DNA of 59,517 bases from Rhodanobacter sp. GTDB taxonomy: Bacteria > Pseudomonadota > Gammaproteobacteria > Xanthomonadales > Rhodanobacteraceae. Location of the stretch: positions 1 through 59,517 of the forward strand of contig SCRO01000049.1 of the NCBI GenBank assembly GCA_004298505.1, given 5' to 3'. The position numbers and the translations under genes are program-made. The notes under the pieces were generated by a model. The model was given only the letters and a program-made list of their open reading frames with translations, did no database searches and was not told the DNA's origin. Positions 44,646 to 53,646 of the stretch are shown in pieces (positions within the stretch are counted from its first letter, which is position 1; every line of letters starts with the position of its first letter).

Positions 44646-45389
44646 ATGACGCTGACCTTCAACCGCGTGGCCCGCAAGAACTCAATCACGACAGCAATGT
44701 ATACGTTGCTTGCGGATGCGCTGGAACAGGCGACCGCGAATAGCGCAGTACGCGTTGTGTTGATCCAAGGCGATGCTGCCATCTTTACTGCCGGCAATGA
44801 TATCGGCGACTTCATCGCCGCCATCGAAGTACCGCTCGAGCCGCCACAACTGGCGCCGCCTCTGATGCGTTTTCTACGGGTAGTTGCAGCCTTCCCCAAA
44901 CCGTTGGTCGCTACGGTATGCGGTCCAGCGGTCGGCATCGGAACCACGCTGCTGTTCCACTGCGATCTGGTCTACGCAGGTGACAACGCGACATTCTCCA
45001 TGCCGTTCGTCAATCTGGGTGTAGTCCCCGAATCAGCATCAAGCTTGCTCGTACCGCAGATGCTGGGTTACCACCGGGCGGCCGAAGCGCTGCTGCTGGG
45101 TGAAGCCCTCGTGGCCGAAACAGCGCGTGAGGTCGGATTGGTCAATCGCGTCGTGCCTTCAGCGGAAGCTAACGCAATCGGACAAATACAGGCACGCAAG
45201 CTCGCCGCCAAGCCGTCGTCGGCGTTGATCGAGACCAAGCGGTTGTTGAAGCTGTCGCAGCAAAGTGCCGTGCTGCAGCGCCTGGAGGTAGAAAGCGCGA
45301 GCTTCGGCCGGATGATGCGCGCCCCAGCGGCGCGCGAGGCATTCGCCGCCTTCATGGAAAAACGCAAGCCGGATTTTTCCGGACTCTGA
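44646..45389 (+). CDS. enoyl-CoA hydratase/isomerase-family protein
   Basis: A crotonase-fold protein, 247 residues from the first ATG. FTAGNDIGDF is the first oxyanion-hole segment and GPAVGIGTTLLFHCDLVYAG the second; FVNLGVVPESASSLL and QMLGYHRAAEALLLGE match the D3,D2-enoyl-CoA isomerase-like branch. The residues coded just upstream in the same frame, ILSHVEAGVMTLTFNR, look like the natural crotonase N-terminus, but there is no ATG, GTG or TTG there; the nearest candidate is ATT at 44580. So the listed ATG gives a slightly short protein. It is the only plus-strand gene of the array, before the IS630 element. Confidence 0.85.
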   Translation: MTLTFNRVARKNSITTAMYTLLADALEQATANSAVRVVLIQGDAAIFTAGNDIGDFIAAIEVPLEPPQLAPPLMRFLRVVAAFPKPLVATVCGPAVGIGTTLLFHCDLVYAGDNATFSMPFVNLGVVPESASSLLVPQMLGYHRAAEALLLGEALVAETAREVGLVNRVVPSAEANAIGQIQARKLAAKPSSALIETKRLLKLSQQSAVLQRLEVESASFGRMMRAPAAREAFAAFMEKRKPDFSGL

Positions 45390-45465
45390 TCAAGGTCGAG
45401 TAACTAGCACATCGACCTGCAAGTTATGAAACATAATGTCGGGCAAGCTTCCGATCAGTATCCTG

Positions 45466-46077
45466 TCATGTGAACTTCCATGCGATGGTGCGCTTTTGGG
45501 TGTTTCGTGCGTCTTGCCAAGCGGCGACCTCGCTGGGCAGGAGTAACTGATCCTCGATGCGCCGGTTCAAGCACTGGCGCGTGAGGATGCCAATTTCGAT
45601 CTCCGCCATGTTCAGCCAACTGGCGTGCTTTGGCGTGTAGTGGAACTCAACGCGACGCAGGAGCTTTTGGGCGGCGCGCGCTCCGAGCACATCATCAAAG
45701 CACTTACGGAAGTGCGTGTTCAAGTTATTTAGCACGAGGTGCACACGCCGTACCTTGGCGTAGGTTTGGGTGAGCAATTCACCGACGAAGGTCACGAAGT
45801 CCACCTTGCCACGATGCTCGGTGACCGAGACGGTCCGTTGCCCGGCCTTAGGCTCGACAGCCACAAACAAGTTGCTCGTACCGTGGCGCGTGTACTTGTA
45901 GTCGTGCTTGGCGGGAACGCCTGCGGCCATGGGCAGCGTCGCACGACTGTGGCCGAGCAGCTGCAGGCTTTTTTCATCGATGCAAATAACCGGTTCGGTA
46001 CGCGATAATGGCCGCGCATACAGCTCAAGCAAGGCATACATGCGTGCCGGTACTCTTCGCTCAGCACCCCGATGCAC
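45466..46077 (-). pseudogene. IS630-family transposase, catalytic part
   Basis: About 203 residues with the DDE RNase H-like fold: first Asp in PVICIDEKSLQLLG, and Glu in HASWLNMAEIEIG. The second catalytic position, which is Asp in LVLDNLNTH of active elements, reads LVLNNLNTHF here. The true N-terminal part of this domain (KPWRKMMGCIGVLSEEYR) lies in another frame, because one base is missing near 46045. Both changes should prevent transposition. Confidence 0.82.
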
Positions 46078-46081
46078 CCCA

Positions 46082-46525
46082 TCATCTTGCGCCAGGGTTT
46101 GAGGTTGTTTTTTTTAGCATGCGCCGCACGGTTTCCCGGCTCACGCCACCCAGCCCCGGTTCCTGCCGGGCGGCACGTTCGAGCTCAACTATCGTCCAGC
46201 GCTGCCGGCCAGCCGGTGGTGCAGAACATGCCAGCGCCGTCACGCGCGCCTCCGCATCGGTGCCGTATTGACGCGGACGACCTGCACGAGCCACATCGAA
46301 CACCGCCAGGTCGACGCCCCCTTGCAGATACGCCGCACGGGTGCGCCATACGGCTGTGCGACCGATCCCCAGTACCGCCATGATCTGTGCTCCCGCCAAG
46401 CCGCGATCCAGACACGACAGCACATGGGCGCGGTTCACCTCGCGCGTCGAATGCACGCCTTTGCTACGAATCTTGTCGACGGCCACGCGATCCTCTTTGG
46501 CCAGCTGCAGTTCTGTTTGACGCAT
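46082..46525 (-). pseudogene. IS630-family transposase, N-terminal HTH part
   Basis: A 147-residue helix-turn-helix region: IRSKGVHSTREVNRAHVLSC, IMAVLGIGRTAVWRTRAAYL and VSRETVRRMLKK. The last codons run through a stretch of eight A (on the minus strand) at about 46109-46116. A -1 slip there continues as LKKNNLKPWRKMMGC, the normal IS630 text, so programmed frameshifting is likely in the intact element. A second, one-base loss further on breaks this copy. Confidence 0.8.
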
Positions 46526-46602
46526 GACGACACCTCTCCAATCTCTGCACCGCGTAGGTAGTAGTGCGAAATATATACATGTTTCGTTATTTTATTGTAA
46601 AT

Positions 46603-46944
46603 GTACTAGCCGCCAACAAGCGGCTCAACACCGCTTACCTTCTCAAGGAACGCTTCGGTCAGCTGTGGGACTACCGGTGCGAAGGCTGGGCGCGACGCTT
46701 CTTCGACGAGTGGCGTAAATAGCTGCGCTGGCAGTGGCTCAAGCCGTTCGAGAAATTTGCCGAACTGATTGAGCGGCACTGGGACGGCATCGCCGCCCAC
46801 TGTCGACCCGAGAACAAAGTTCCGCTCGGCTTCGTCGAAGGACTCAACAACAAGATCCATGTTATCCAGCGTCGTGCCTACGGACTGCGTGATGAGGAAT
46901 ATCTGAAGCTGAAAGTGCTCCCCTGCATGCTGCCGGAGCTGTGA
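46603..46944 (+). pseudogene. ISL3-family transposase, C-terminal relic
   Basis: One plus-strand frame reads NKRLNTAYLLKERFGQLWDY, then CEGWARRFFDEWRK, an in-frame TAG, then LKPFEKFAELIERHWDGIAA, HCRPENKVPLGFVEGLNNKI and YLKLKVLPCMLPEL, ending in TGA 46942-46944. This is the end of an ISL3 transposase with the final Glu of the catalytic triad (GFVEGLNNKI). The first three quarters are missing. A candidate end repeat follows at 46949-46982. With the relic at 20952-21315 it brackets the accessory array, though in opposite orientation. Confidence 0.78.
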
Positions 46945-46948
46945 AATA

Positions 46949-46982
46949 GGGTGAATCTACCCACACGACTTCACGAAGACCC
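46949..46982. repeat. candidate right terminal inverted repeat of the ISL3 relic
   Basis: Read inward from 46982 the sequence starts GGGTCTTCGTGAAGTCGTGT, which resembles ISL3-family ends (GGxTCTTCG...). It lies 5 bases after the transposase stop codon. No matching left end was found beside it. Confidence 0.5.
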
Positions 46983-47003
46983 TTAAAACAAGAAATCATG
47001 TTT

Positions 47004-49448
47004 TTAGATCCTGATCCTCTCCATCTTCGCGTCATACGCAGGCGCGAGCTGAATCTTGCAGGGCACGCGTTCGGTTGCCACTTCCAGCTCATAACTGCCG
47101 GCCAATAAATATTTGCGATCGATGCCTTCGCTTCGGCACACGTATCCATAACCAATGCCCTGCTGCAACGTATGGCCATAACCGCCGCTGGATAGCCAAC
47201 CAACGCGCTGATCATCGCGAAAGATAGTTTCCCGGCCCAACAGAATTATGGCAGGGTCACCAACAGTGAATCCGCATAGCGATTTTTGCAACGGCAGTTT
47301 TTTTTGTTCCATCAAAGCCTCACGACCAAGGAAAGGAATGTCGGTCTTGAGCTTCACCGCCCAACCCATCCCGGCCTCCAGAGGCGTGTGATCGGGCCCG
47401 ATGTCAGAGCCCCAGGCGCGATAGCCTTTCTCCAGACGCAGGGTCTCAATCGCACGATAGCCGGCATTGACGATGCCGAAATCCGTGCCGGCCTGGATCA
47501 ATGCCTCGTAAACGGTTACGGCAAATTCCATCGGGATATGTAGCTCCCAGCCAAGCTCGCCGACATAGGTCACGCGCAGCGCCAGAACCGGCGCGCCAGC
47601 AATCGACAAGCGGTGCGCCCGGGCAAAGGGAAATCCGTCATTGGAAACATCATCGCGGGTCAATTTCCGCAATACTCGACGCGCATCCGGACCCATCAAG
47701 GCCAATACCGCGTTGGCCGACGTGACATCAACGAGATGGGCGTCCAACCCGGCTGGAATTTGCCGCGAAATCCAATCGAAGTCGTGCGTCGCGAAGCCTG
47801 TGCCGGTAACGATGTAGTAGCGGTCATCAGCGATCCGGGCAATGGTCAAATCACATTCAATGCCGCCGCGCACGTTGAGCATCTGCGTATAGACCAAGCT
47901 GCCGACCGGCTTGGTGACATCGTTGGCGCAGATCCAGCTCAAGGCAGCTTCAACGTCACGGCCGACTAACTGGAATTTGGCGAAAGACGTCTGGTCAAAC
48001 AACGCGACTTTTTCCCGCGTGGCCCGATGCTCACGCGCCACGGCGTCAAACCAATTCGGCTTGCCGAAACTGTACTCATCGCGCGCGGTTTCGCCCGTGC
48101 CGGCAAACCAGTTCGGCCGTTCCCAGCCAAGTTTTTCGCCGAAAACCGCCCCTTGCGCTTTCAAGCGGTCGTACAGTGGCGAGCGTCGCAGTGGTCGCCC
48201 GCTTTGGTGTTCTTCATTCGGCCAAGCGAGGGTGTAATGTTTGCCGTAGAGTTCCAAGGTACGCTTGCGCACCCAATCGACATCAGCGTGCGACGGGCCA
48301 AAACGACGGATATCGACAGGCCAGACATCAAATGGCGCTTCCCCGCCGACGATCCACTCGGCTAACACTTTCCCGGCACCGCCGCCGGACGCAATACCGA
48401 AGGCATTGAAGCCCGCACCAACAAAGAACCCGCTGATTTCAGGCGCCGGGCCAAGGATGAAGTTGCCGTCTGGCGTAAAACTTTCCGGCCCGTTGAGCAG
48501 TTCTTTGATACCGGTGGTTTCCAGCACCGGCACGCGTGCCATCGCCAATTCCATGAGCGGCTCGAAGTGTTCCCAGTCCGGCTGCAGCTGCTGAAAATTG
48601 AATTTTTCCGGAATGCCGTTCACCGCCCAGGGAATTGGATTCGGCTCGTAGCCACCCAGCACCAAGCCACCGACTTCTTCCTTGTAGTAGGTCAGCCGAT
48701 CTGGATCACGCAACGTTGGCAAATCACGACCTATGCCAGGAATGGCTTCAGTGGTCAGGTATTGATGCTGAATCGAGACCAGAGGCACATTGACGCCGGC
48801 CATCTGGCCGACTTCACGGGCCCATTGTCCGGCACAGTTCACCACCACTTCGCAAGCAATACGCCCGTACTCAGTGAGCACCGCGGTCACATGACCGCGG
48901 GTGATCTCGATGCCAAGTACGGCGGTGTCTTCGATAATCCTGACACCCTGCATCCGCGCGCCTTTGGCCAGCGACTGTGTGATGTCGGAAGGGCTGATCT
49001 GGCCATCGGTTGGCAAAAATGCGGCGCCGACCAGATCGGAAATATCCATTAGTGGCCACAGCTGTCGCGCTTCGTATGGCGTCAGCAGTTGCATTTCCAG
49101 ACCGAAGGAACGTGCCGTCGTGGCTTGCCGCTTGAGTTCGATCCAGCGCCACGCATTGCAGGCCAAGCGCAAACCGCCATTCATTTTCCAGCCGGTAGCC
49201 AGACCCGTTTCGGCCTCGAGGCTGTTGTACAGCGCTACGGAGTGGCCGAGCAGTTGGGTGATGCTGGCGCTGGTACGCAACTGACCTACCAACCCGGCTG
49301 CGTGAAACGTCGAGCCCGAGCTGAGCTTGTGCCGCTCTATCAACAGTGTGTCCCGCCAACCCAATTTGCCAAGGTGATAGGCGATGGAACAACCAATGAT
49401 GCCACCGCCGATGATTACCGCACGTGCCTGGCTCGGGAAATTTTCCAT
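47004..49448 (-). CDS. dimethylglycine/sarcosine dehydrogenase-type flavoprotein
   Basis: An 814-residue protein with an N-terminal FAD-binding oxidoreductase domain (VIIGGGIIGCSIAYHLGKLG; about 1-370) and a C-terminal aminomethyltransferase (GcvT)-like folate-binding domain (about 430-814; LRVTYVGELGWELHIPMEF, YRAIETLRLEKGYRAWGSDI). The motif STFHAAGLVGQLR holds the His that carries covalent FAD in this family. It oxidatively demethylates dimethylglycine or sarcosine, with formaldehyde captured on tetrahydrofolate. Its gene starts 6 bases after the phosphotransferase gene. It may join the creatinine-like or choline-like breakdown suggested by the neighbours. Confidence 0.9.
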   Translation of the reverse strand: MENFPSQARAVIIGGGIIGCSIAYHLGKLGWRDTLLIERHKLSSGSTFHAAGLVGQLRTSASITQLLGHSVALYNSLEAETGLATGWKMNGGLRLACNAWRWIELKRQATTARSFGLEMQLLTPYEARQLWPLMDISDLVGAAFLPTDGQISPSDITQSLAKGARMQGVRIIEDTAVLGIEITRGHVTAVLTEYGRIACEVVVNCAGQWAREVGQMAGVNVPLVSIQHQYLTTEAIPGIGRDLPTLRDPDRLTYYKEEVGGLVLGGYEPNPIPWAVNGIPEKFNFQQLQPDWEHFEPLMELAMARVPVLETTGIKELLNGPESFTPDGNFILGPAPEISGFFVGAGFNAFGIASGGGAGKVLAEWIVGGEAPFDVWPVDIRRFGPSHADVDWVRKRTLELYGKHYTLAWPNEEHQSGRPLRRSPLYDRLKAQGAVFGEKLGWERPNWFAGTGETARDEYSFGKPNWFDAVAREHRATREKVALFDQTSFAKFQLVGRDVEAALSWICANDVTKPVGSLVYTQMLNVRGGIECDLTIARIADDRYYIVTGTGFATHDFDWISRQIPAGLDAHLVDVTSANAVLALMGPDARRVLRKLTRDDVSNDGFPFARAHRLSIAGAPVLALRVTYVGELGWELHIPMEFAVTVYEALIQAGTDFGIVNAGYRAIETLRLEKGYRAWGSDIGPDHTPLEAGMGWAVKLKTDIPFLGREALMEQKKLPLQKSLCGFTVGDPAIILLGRETIFRDDQRVGWLSSGGYGHTLQQGIGYGYVCRSEGIDRKYLLAGSYELEVATERVPCKIQLAPAYDAKMERIRI

Positions 49449-49454
49449 CTAGGA

Positions 49455-50387
49455 TCAGGCCTTGGTTTCGGGGTTCATCGTATCGCCAGGTTTCGTATCC
49501 ATATTACGCTGCACATCCTGCCACATCCACTCGAAACGAGTGAGGTAATCGTTGGCATAGCTCGCATAATCAAACTCGATCGTGGAACTTGCTTGGGATA
49601 CCGCCGCCCACAGCAGTTCACGCAACAGGGATGCGCATTTCATTGCAACAAATCCGCGGTGACACGCCTCATCGGTAAATCGACCGAAATACCTCTGGAG
49701 TAATAATGTCTCCATGTCTGGCGTAAGTGCATTGTTGGATGATAGATTCGCCAAGTCGAAGAGCGGGCTATTGAACCCTGCATAGTCCCAGTCGATCAGC
49801 CAAAGACGTTCACCATCGTCGATCAAGTTGGCTGCCAGGAGATCGTTGTGTCCAAACACGATTGTGACCGGGCCTACCATCTGCTCGAGTAACATAGATA
49901 TCCTTGCCAACTTCGGTAACTCCAGACCGAGCGGATTCTTGCCCACCTCGGCCAATTTCGCCAGATAATTGCGAACGACCTGAAACACCCAGAAGATGAG
50001 TGCAGGTCCACGAAAATATCGTGGAATATCAAGATGACAACGTCGTACCAGATCGACAATGCGGTCCAGATGACGAGCTTCACGCACGTCTTCGGGTGCG
50101 AAGGCGCGACCGTCGATGTATCGACTGACCAGTATCCCATCGCCGGCATGGATCACTTCCGGCGAAATGCCAGCCGCATGGGCTGCACGCGCTGCGGCCA
50201 ACTCATTGAATCGCATCACGCCGTGCTCGGGCAGATCGCGGCCGATTCGCACGACAAAACGCCGGGCGTGGCGATCCGCCACCAGGAAATTGTGATTGGT
50301 CATGCCGCCGAGCAAGGGTGAAATTTCGACGGCTCCGAGCCAGCAGGGCAATCGGGCGATCTGATCAAGTAATTTCTGCTTGGCCAT
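49455..50387 (-). CDS. choline/ethanolamine kinase-like phosphotransferase (APH family)
   Basis: A 310-residue kinase of the APH/choline kinase fold. GGMTNHNFLVADRHARRFVVRIG is the nucleotide-binding glycine-rich start, FGHNDLLAANLI is the catalytic HxDxxxxN loop, and LIDWDYAGFNSPLFDLANL carries the magnesium-binding Asp. The substrate could be choline, ethanolamine, an amino alcohol or thiamine. I start at MAKQKLLDQ (ATG 50385-50387), since the fold begins there; the frame is open for a further 108 residues that look unconserved. It probably shares a transcript with the flavoprotein downstream. Confidence 0.85.
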   Translation of the reverse strand: MAKQKLLDQIARLPCWLGAVEISPLLGGMTNHNFLVADRHARRFVVRIGRDLPEHGVMRFNELAAARAAHAAGISPEVIHAGDGILVSRYIDGRAFAPEDVREARHLDRIVDLVRRCHLDIPRYFRGPALIFWVFQVVRNYLAKLAEVGKNPLGLELPKLARISMLLEQMVGPVTIVFGHNDLLAANLIDDGERLWLIDWDYAGFNSPLFDLANLSSNNALTPDMETLLLQRYFGRFTDEACHRGFVAMKCASLLRELLWAAVSQASSTIEFDYASYANDYLTRFEWMWQDVQRNMDTKPGDTMNPETKA

Positions 50388-50849
50388 ACTGCTCTCCGAG
50401 TACTCTCCCTTGAAGTGCTCACCGGTGGGCATGCGCACGCGCAGCCACGGCAGCTTGCGATCGACGTCGCGAACGCGGCTTTCGGTATTTGGCTGGATTC
50501 CATCCGTGACCGCGCGCACGCCATCGGTGGTCACGTATTTGCATTTGCTGCCGTTCTCCTCGGTACTGGAAGCGGTTTGCTGCTGGACATGGATTTCCCC
50601 TGCTGGCGGGTGGGACGGCCTCAGCATTTGAACAGCAGCAGCTTGTCGGACAAGCCGTCCCAACGTATGGCGTCCTCCAGCACAGGTGTTTTCGTGGTAA
50701 TCACTGGCCATAACGGTACTAGCTCGACGGTGACCTGCAGCAGATTACGCACCCAATCAAACCGACTGACGCGACTCGCGGTGACGATATGGCGGGGATG
50801 TGGCGAGAGCCCACGCGAGCCAGTGTGTGACCTTACGCTGGCGCGGCCA
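50388..50849. other. intergenic stretch with a possible gene end
   Basis: On the minus strand a frame ending at about 50631 reads SRFDWVRNLLQVTVELVPLW then RWDGLSDKLLLFKC and stop. It has the look of a protein C-terminus, but I could not place it in a family. It may be a relic between the porin gene and the phosphotransferase gene. No hairpin or promoter is clear. Confidence 0.35.
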
Positions 50850-51590
50850 TTACAGATTGAAGTTCCACGCTGCGGTCAGCACTACCCGCGAGTCGGCAAG
50901 GGCAGGGTTGCCGAGGTTGGCACCGAAGCTGGAAGTATCGATGAAGGACAGATTCAGATTGATCGGACCAAAATCGCGACCCAGACCCACGATGTAGTCG
51001 TAGTAGCTGTCGTGAACGACGTTGTTGAGGTCGGAGTAGCCGGCGGCAGCATTGACTGTGATGCCGGTCGCGCCGACACCCCAACTGCCGCCGATCTGGT
51101 AATAGGTCGCGCTGTGGCCGCTGTTCGCGTAATCATTGGCATAGGAGAACATCGCGAAGTAGTTTTTGAAGAAGGTGGCTTTGACGAAGTATTCGTTGTA
51201 GTCGATGCCAAAGCCCGGGTTATATCCCGGAAAGGTATAACGGACCGCGTGCAGGTCGAGGTTGACATTCTTCGCCACGTCTCGTGACCAGCCTAGCGTG
51301 TAGTCCACTTCCTTGTTGATGCCATCGCCGGGATTATTAAAATTGTCGTTGGAGGACCCCCACACGTTGCCGTAAAATCCACTCGAATGGCTCACGGTCA
51401 ACGACGGCTGCACCGCCGGGTCCTGGTTGGATAGACTGATACCACGGAACATGTAATCGCTTACAACCGTGACATTACCTTGGATCGTCCAGTCACTGGC
51501 TGCTCCATCCTGGGCCATCGCCGGCCTCGCCACCGCAAACGATACGATCACCAGCGATGCGAGGGCACCCAACTTGATCAGATTCTTCAT
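50850..51590 (-). CDS. TorF-family (Gcw_chp) outer-membrane porin-like protein
   Basis: A 246-residue protein with a signal peptide (MKNLIKLGALASLVIVSFAV, cut after AMA) and a 12-stranded-type beta-barrel. VVSDYMFRGISLSNQDPAVQ is the Gcw_chp hallmark, and the C-terminus ends in AAWNFNL, an outer-membrane signal with final aromatic/hydrophobic residues. Members are annotated TorF-family putative porins. It lies beside transport and catabolic genes of amines, so it may let the substrate of the permease pass the outer membrane. Confidence 0.9.
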   Translation of the reverse strand: MKNLIKLGALASLVIVSFAVARPAMAQDGAASDWTIQGNVTVVSDYMFRGISLSNQDPAVQPSLTVSHSSGFYGNVWGSSNDNFNNPGDGINKEVDYTLGWSRDVAKNVNLDLHAVRYTFPGYNPGFGIDYNEYFVKATFFKNYFAMFSYANDYANSGHSATYYQIGGSWGVGATGITVNAAAGYSDLNNVVHDSYYDYIVGLGRDFGPINLNLSFIDTSSFGANLGNPALADSRVVLTAAWNFNL

Positions 51591-51696
51591 GCGTTTCCCC
51601 TACTCACTTTGTACTTGCTTGCATTAAGTCCAGGGATGTCACCAAGGTTAAGCTACCGAATCTCTGCCATCCCTCCCGTTTCCTCACCCCTCGGGG

Positions 51697-51921
51697 TCAA
51701 TCTATCCAGATTGTGCGCATGCACTCACGAATTCCACACTCGGCCAGTCCGCGACCGAACCCCGATGCCTGGTGCCACCGAATGGCAGGCTCACATCGCT
51801 GCACACAAGCGCTTTGACGAACACGCAACCCACTTGCAACTCTGCCGGGCCACCGATTCAGCCCGTGCCCCAGATCCTGGCACCGAGCCCAAGGCGGGAA
51901 TCGTCGGTACCCGACAGACAA
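51697..51921 (-). pseudogene. C-terminal relic of an aldehyde dehydrogenase
   Basis: Three minus-strand frames joined give the end of an ALDH of the succinate-semialdehyde type: QVGCVFVKALVCSDVSLPFG, then GGT, then SGFGRGLAECGIRE, then TIWID and stop at 51697-51699. At least two frameshifts are needed. Only the last ~60 residues remain; the catalytic Cys is gone. It lies after the permease gene and before the porin gene on the same strand. Confidence 0.65.
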
Positions 51922-51933
51922 CGCAGGGTCTGT

Positions 51934-53490
51934 TCATTTGTTGGCGAATGCGGCTTCAGCGGCGGCAATCTCCGCTTGGCGTTTGGCGATCATGTCGCCG
52001 ATCGGCGGGCCTTGGAAGCGCTTGCGTTCGAAGGCAAGCCAGATGATCGCAGTCAGGATCAGGAAGCCGACCGTGACGTCCAGAGCCAGCGCATTCGGTG
52101 GTTGCACGCCGATCACGAAAATCGTGATCATGGCTACGATCGACAGGACCGCAAACAATGAGAATAGAGTGCGACCCAGATTCCACGGCCCCATCTTCGG
52201 CCACTTCGAAGTACCGAAGGTGACCAGACCCAAAGTGATCGGAATGATGAAAGAGAAGAACAGGAAGATCACCGTGCAGGACACGACCACGCTATACACC
52301 GGCGTGCCGCCGGCTGCTTCGGCCAGCTTGGCGCCCCAGACAAACAGCACGGCCAGAATCGCGGCTGCCCAGATCGCGTGCACCGGCGAGCGATGCTTGC
52401 GCGACACGGACGCCAGGGATTTCGAGAACGGCAGCCCGCCGTCACGCGAAAAAGCAAACATCATGCGCGATGTCGAAGTTACGGTCGCCAGGCCGCACAA
52501 CAACTGCGAGATAAAGATCGCTACGTAGAGCAGCACCTTGACCGTCGGGTTGACTTGGGTGTCCATGGCCCAGAAGAACACGTTCCAACCTTGCTTGGCG
52601 GCGTCATCCATGTTCGGCAGCATCAGCACGAAGGCGCATAGCATGATGTAGCCGAACAGTGCCGACCACCACACCGACATCACGATACCGCGCGGTACCG
52701 TGTGGGCTGCGTTCTTGGTTTCTTCCGAAGTGTGGGCTGATGCGTCGTAGCCGGTGATGGTGTAGATGGGCAGGAGCAGACCCAGTGCAAAAACCCAGCC
52801 ATTGGATACTGAAGGCCAGACGCCGGCACCGGCCTTGCCGGAATAGTTGGAGAAGGTGAACAGGCGTCCAAAATCGTAACTGGGGGCGTAGTACAAACAG
52901 GCGATCGTCAGTGCCAGTGCCGTGCCGAAGATCAGATAGCCGGAAAAGTCGGTCAACTTTGCCGTCAGCCCGATGCCGACGTGATTGATCAGGGCCTGCA
53001 GGCCAGTGATGATCGACAGGAAGATGATCAGCGCGCTGATCGAGTCGGTTATTGCGAACCGCGCTCCGAAAGCACCGAGGAAAAAGTAATAGGTGCCGAC
53101 GTTGATGGCCGCGAGTACGGTCACCAGCCCAAGGAGGTTGAACCAGGCTGTCAACCAGCCAGTGAATCGATTACCGAGGATCGAGCCCCAATGGTACAGG
53201 CCACCTGCCGTCGGGTAGGCTGAAGAAATCTGTGCCATGGCAATAGCGAAAACAGCGGAGATCAGACAGCCCAGTGGCCAGCCGATTCCGATCGCGGCGC
53301 CACCCGCGCCCGAGGTCGCCTGGGCCAGTGAATTAATGCCGCCAGAAAGTATGCAGATGATCGAGAAGGAAATCGCAAAGTTGGAAAAGCCCCCCATGCT
53401 ACGGGCTAGTTCCTGAGCGTAGCCCATGCTGTGCAACTGCTTGATGTCGTCGTCGTGCGCTGCCCCAGCGCTGGGTTTTGTTGGATTCAT
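51934..53490 (-). CDS. APC-family amino acid/amine permease
   Basis: A 518-residue transporter of the amino acid-polyamine-organocation superfamily with 12 expected membrane helices. The early consensus SFSIICILSGGINSLAQ and GGAAIGIGWPLG in helix 1-2, YPTAGGLYHWGSILGNRFTG after helix 2, and GYDASAHTSEETKNAAHTVP in helix 6-7 place it near the GABA/ethanolamine/choline-type permeases (BAT1-like). It is the last gene of the operon with the PuuA-type synthetase and Fe-alcohol dehydrogenase, separated by 156 bases. It likely imports the substrate of those enzymes. Confidence 0.9.
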   Translation of the reverse strand: MNPTKPSAGAAHDDDIKQLHSMGYAQELARSMGGFSNFAISFSIICILSGGINSLAQATSGAGGAAIGIGWPLGCLISAVFAIAMAQISSAYPTAGGLYHWGSILGNRFTGWLTAWFNLLGLVTVLAAINVGTYYFFLGAFGARFAITDSISALIIFLSIITGLQALINHVGIGLTAKLTDFSGYLIFGTALALTIACLYYAPSYDFGRLFTFSNYSGKAGAGVWPSVSNGWVFALGLLLPIYTITGYDASAHTSEETKNAAHTVPRGIVMSVWWSALFGYIMLCAFVLMLPNMDDAAKQGWNVFFWAMDTQVNPTVKVLLYVAIFISQLLCGLATVTSTSRMMFAFSRDGGLPFSKSLASVSRKHRSPVHAIWAAAILAVLFVWGAKLAEAAGGTPVYSVVVSCTVIFLFFSFIIPITLGLVTFGTSKWPKMGPWNLGRTLFSLFAVLSIVAMITIFVIGVQPPNALALDVTVGFLILTAIIWLAFERKRFQGPPIGDMIAKRQAEIAAAEAAFANK

Positions 53491-53646
53491 GGTGTTACCC
53501 CTGTGAAAGGTTATGACACGCGTTTATCCTCACTGCGCATAGCCGATTAGGCTGGCTTTGCATCCTGGGTCGCAACTCCTTAGTCGTGGCGCCTGCGAGA
53601 TCCTGTTTCAAATTGCCTTTACTGCTGCTCCATGAAAAATATTTAC

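Larger units (their letters stand above)
45425..46590 (-). mobile_element. IS630-family insertion sequence (defective)
   Basis: Two transposase frames on the minus strand with short inverted GAAACAT/ATGTTTC motifs at about 45429-45435 and 46579-46585, and TA dinucleotides near each end, as expected for IS630 elements that target TA. The limits are approximate. The right end abuts an ISL3 relic, so it seems to have inserted into or beside it. The transposase has a catalytic substitution and a frameshift and is probably inactive. Confidence 0.7.

Noticed and set aside
20952..46982. A single ISL3 copy split by the array
   Set aside because: The N- and C-terminal relics are in opposite orientation, so a simple insertion cannot explain them; two copies or an inversion would be needed.
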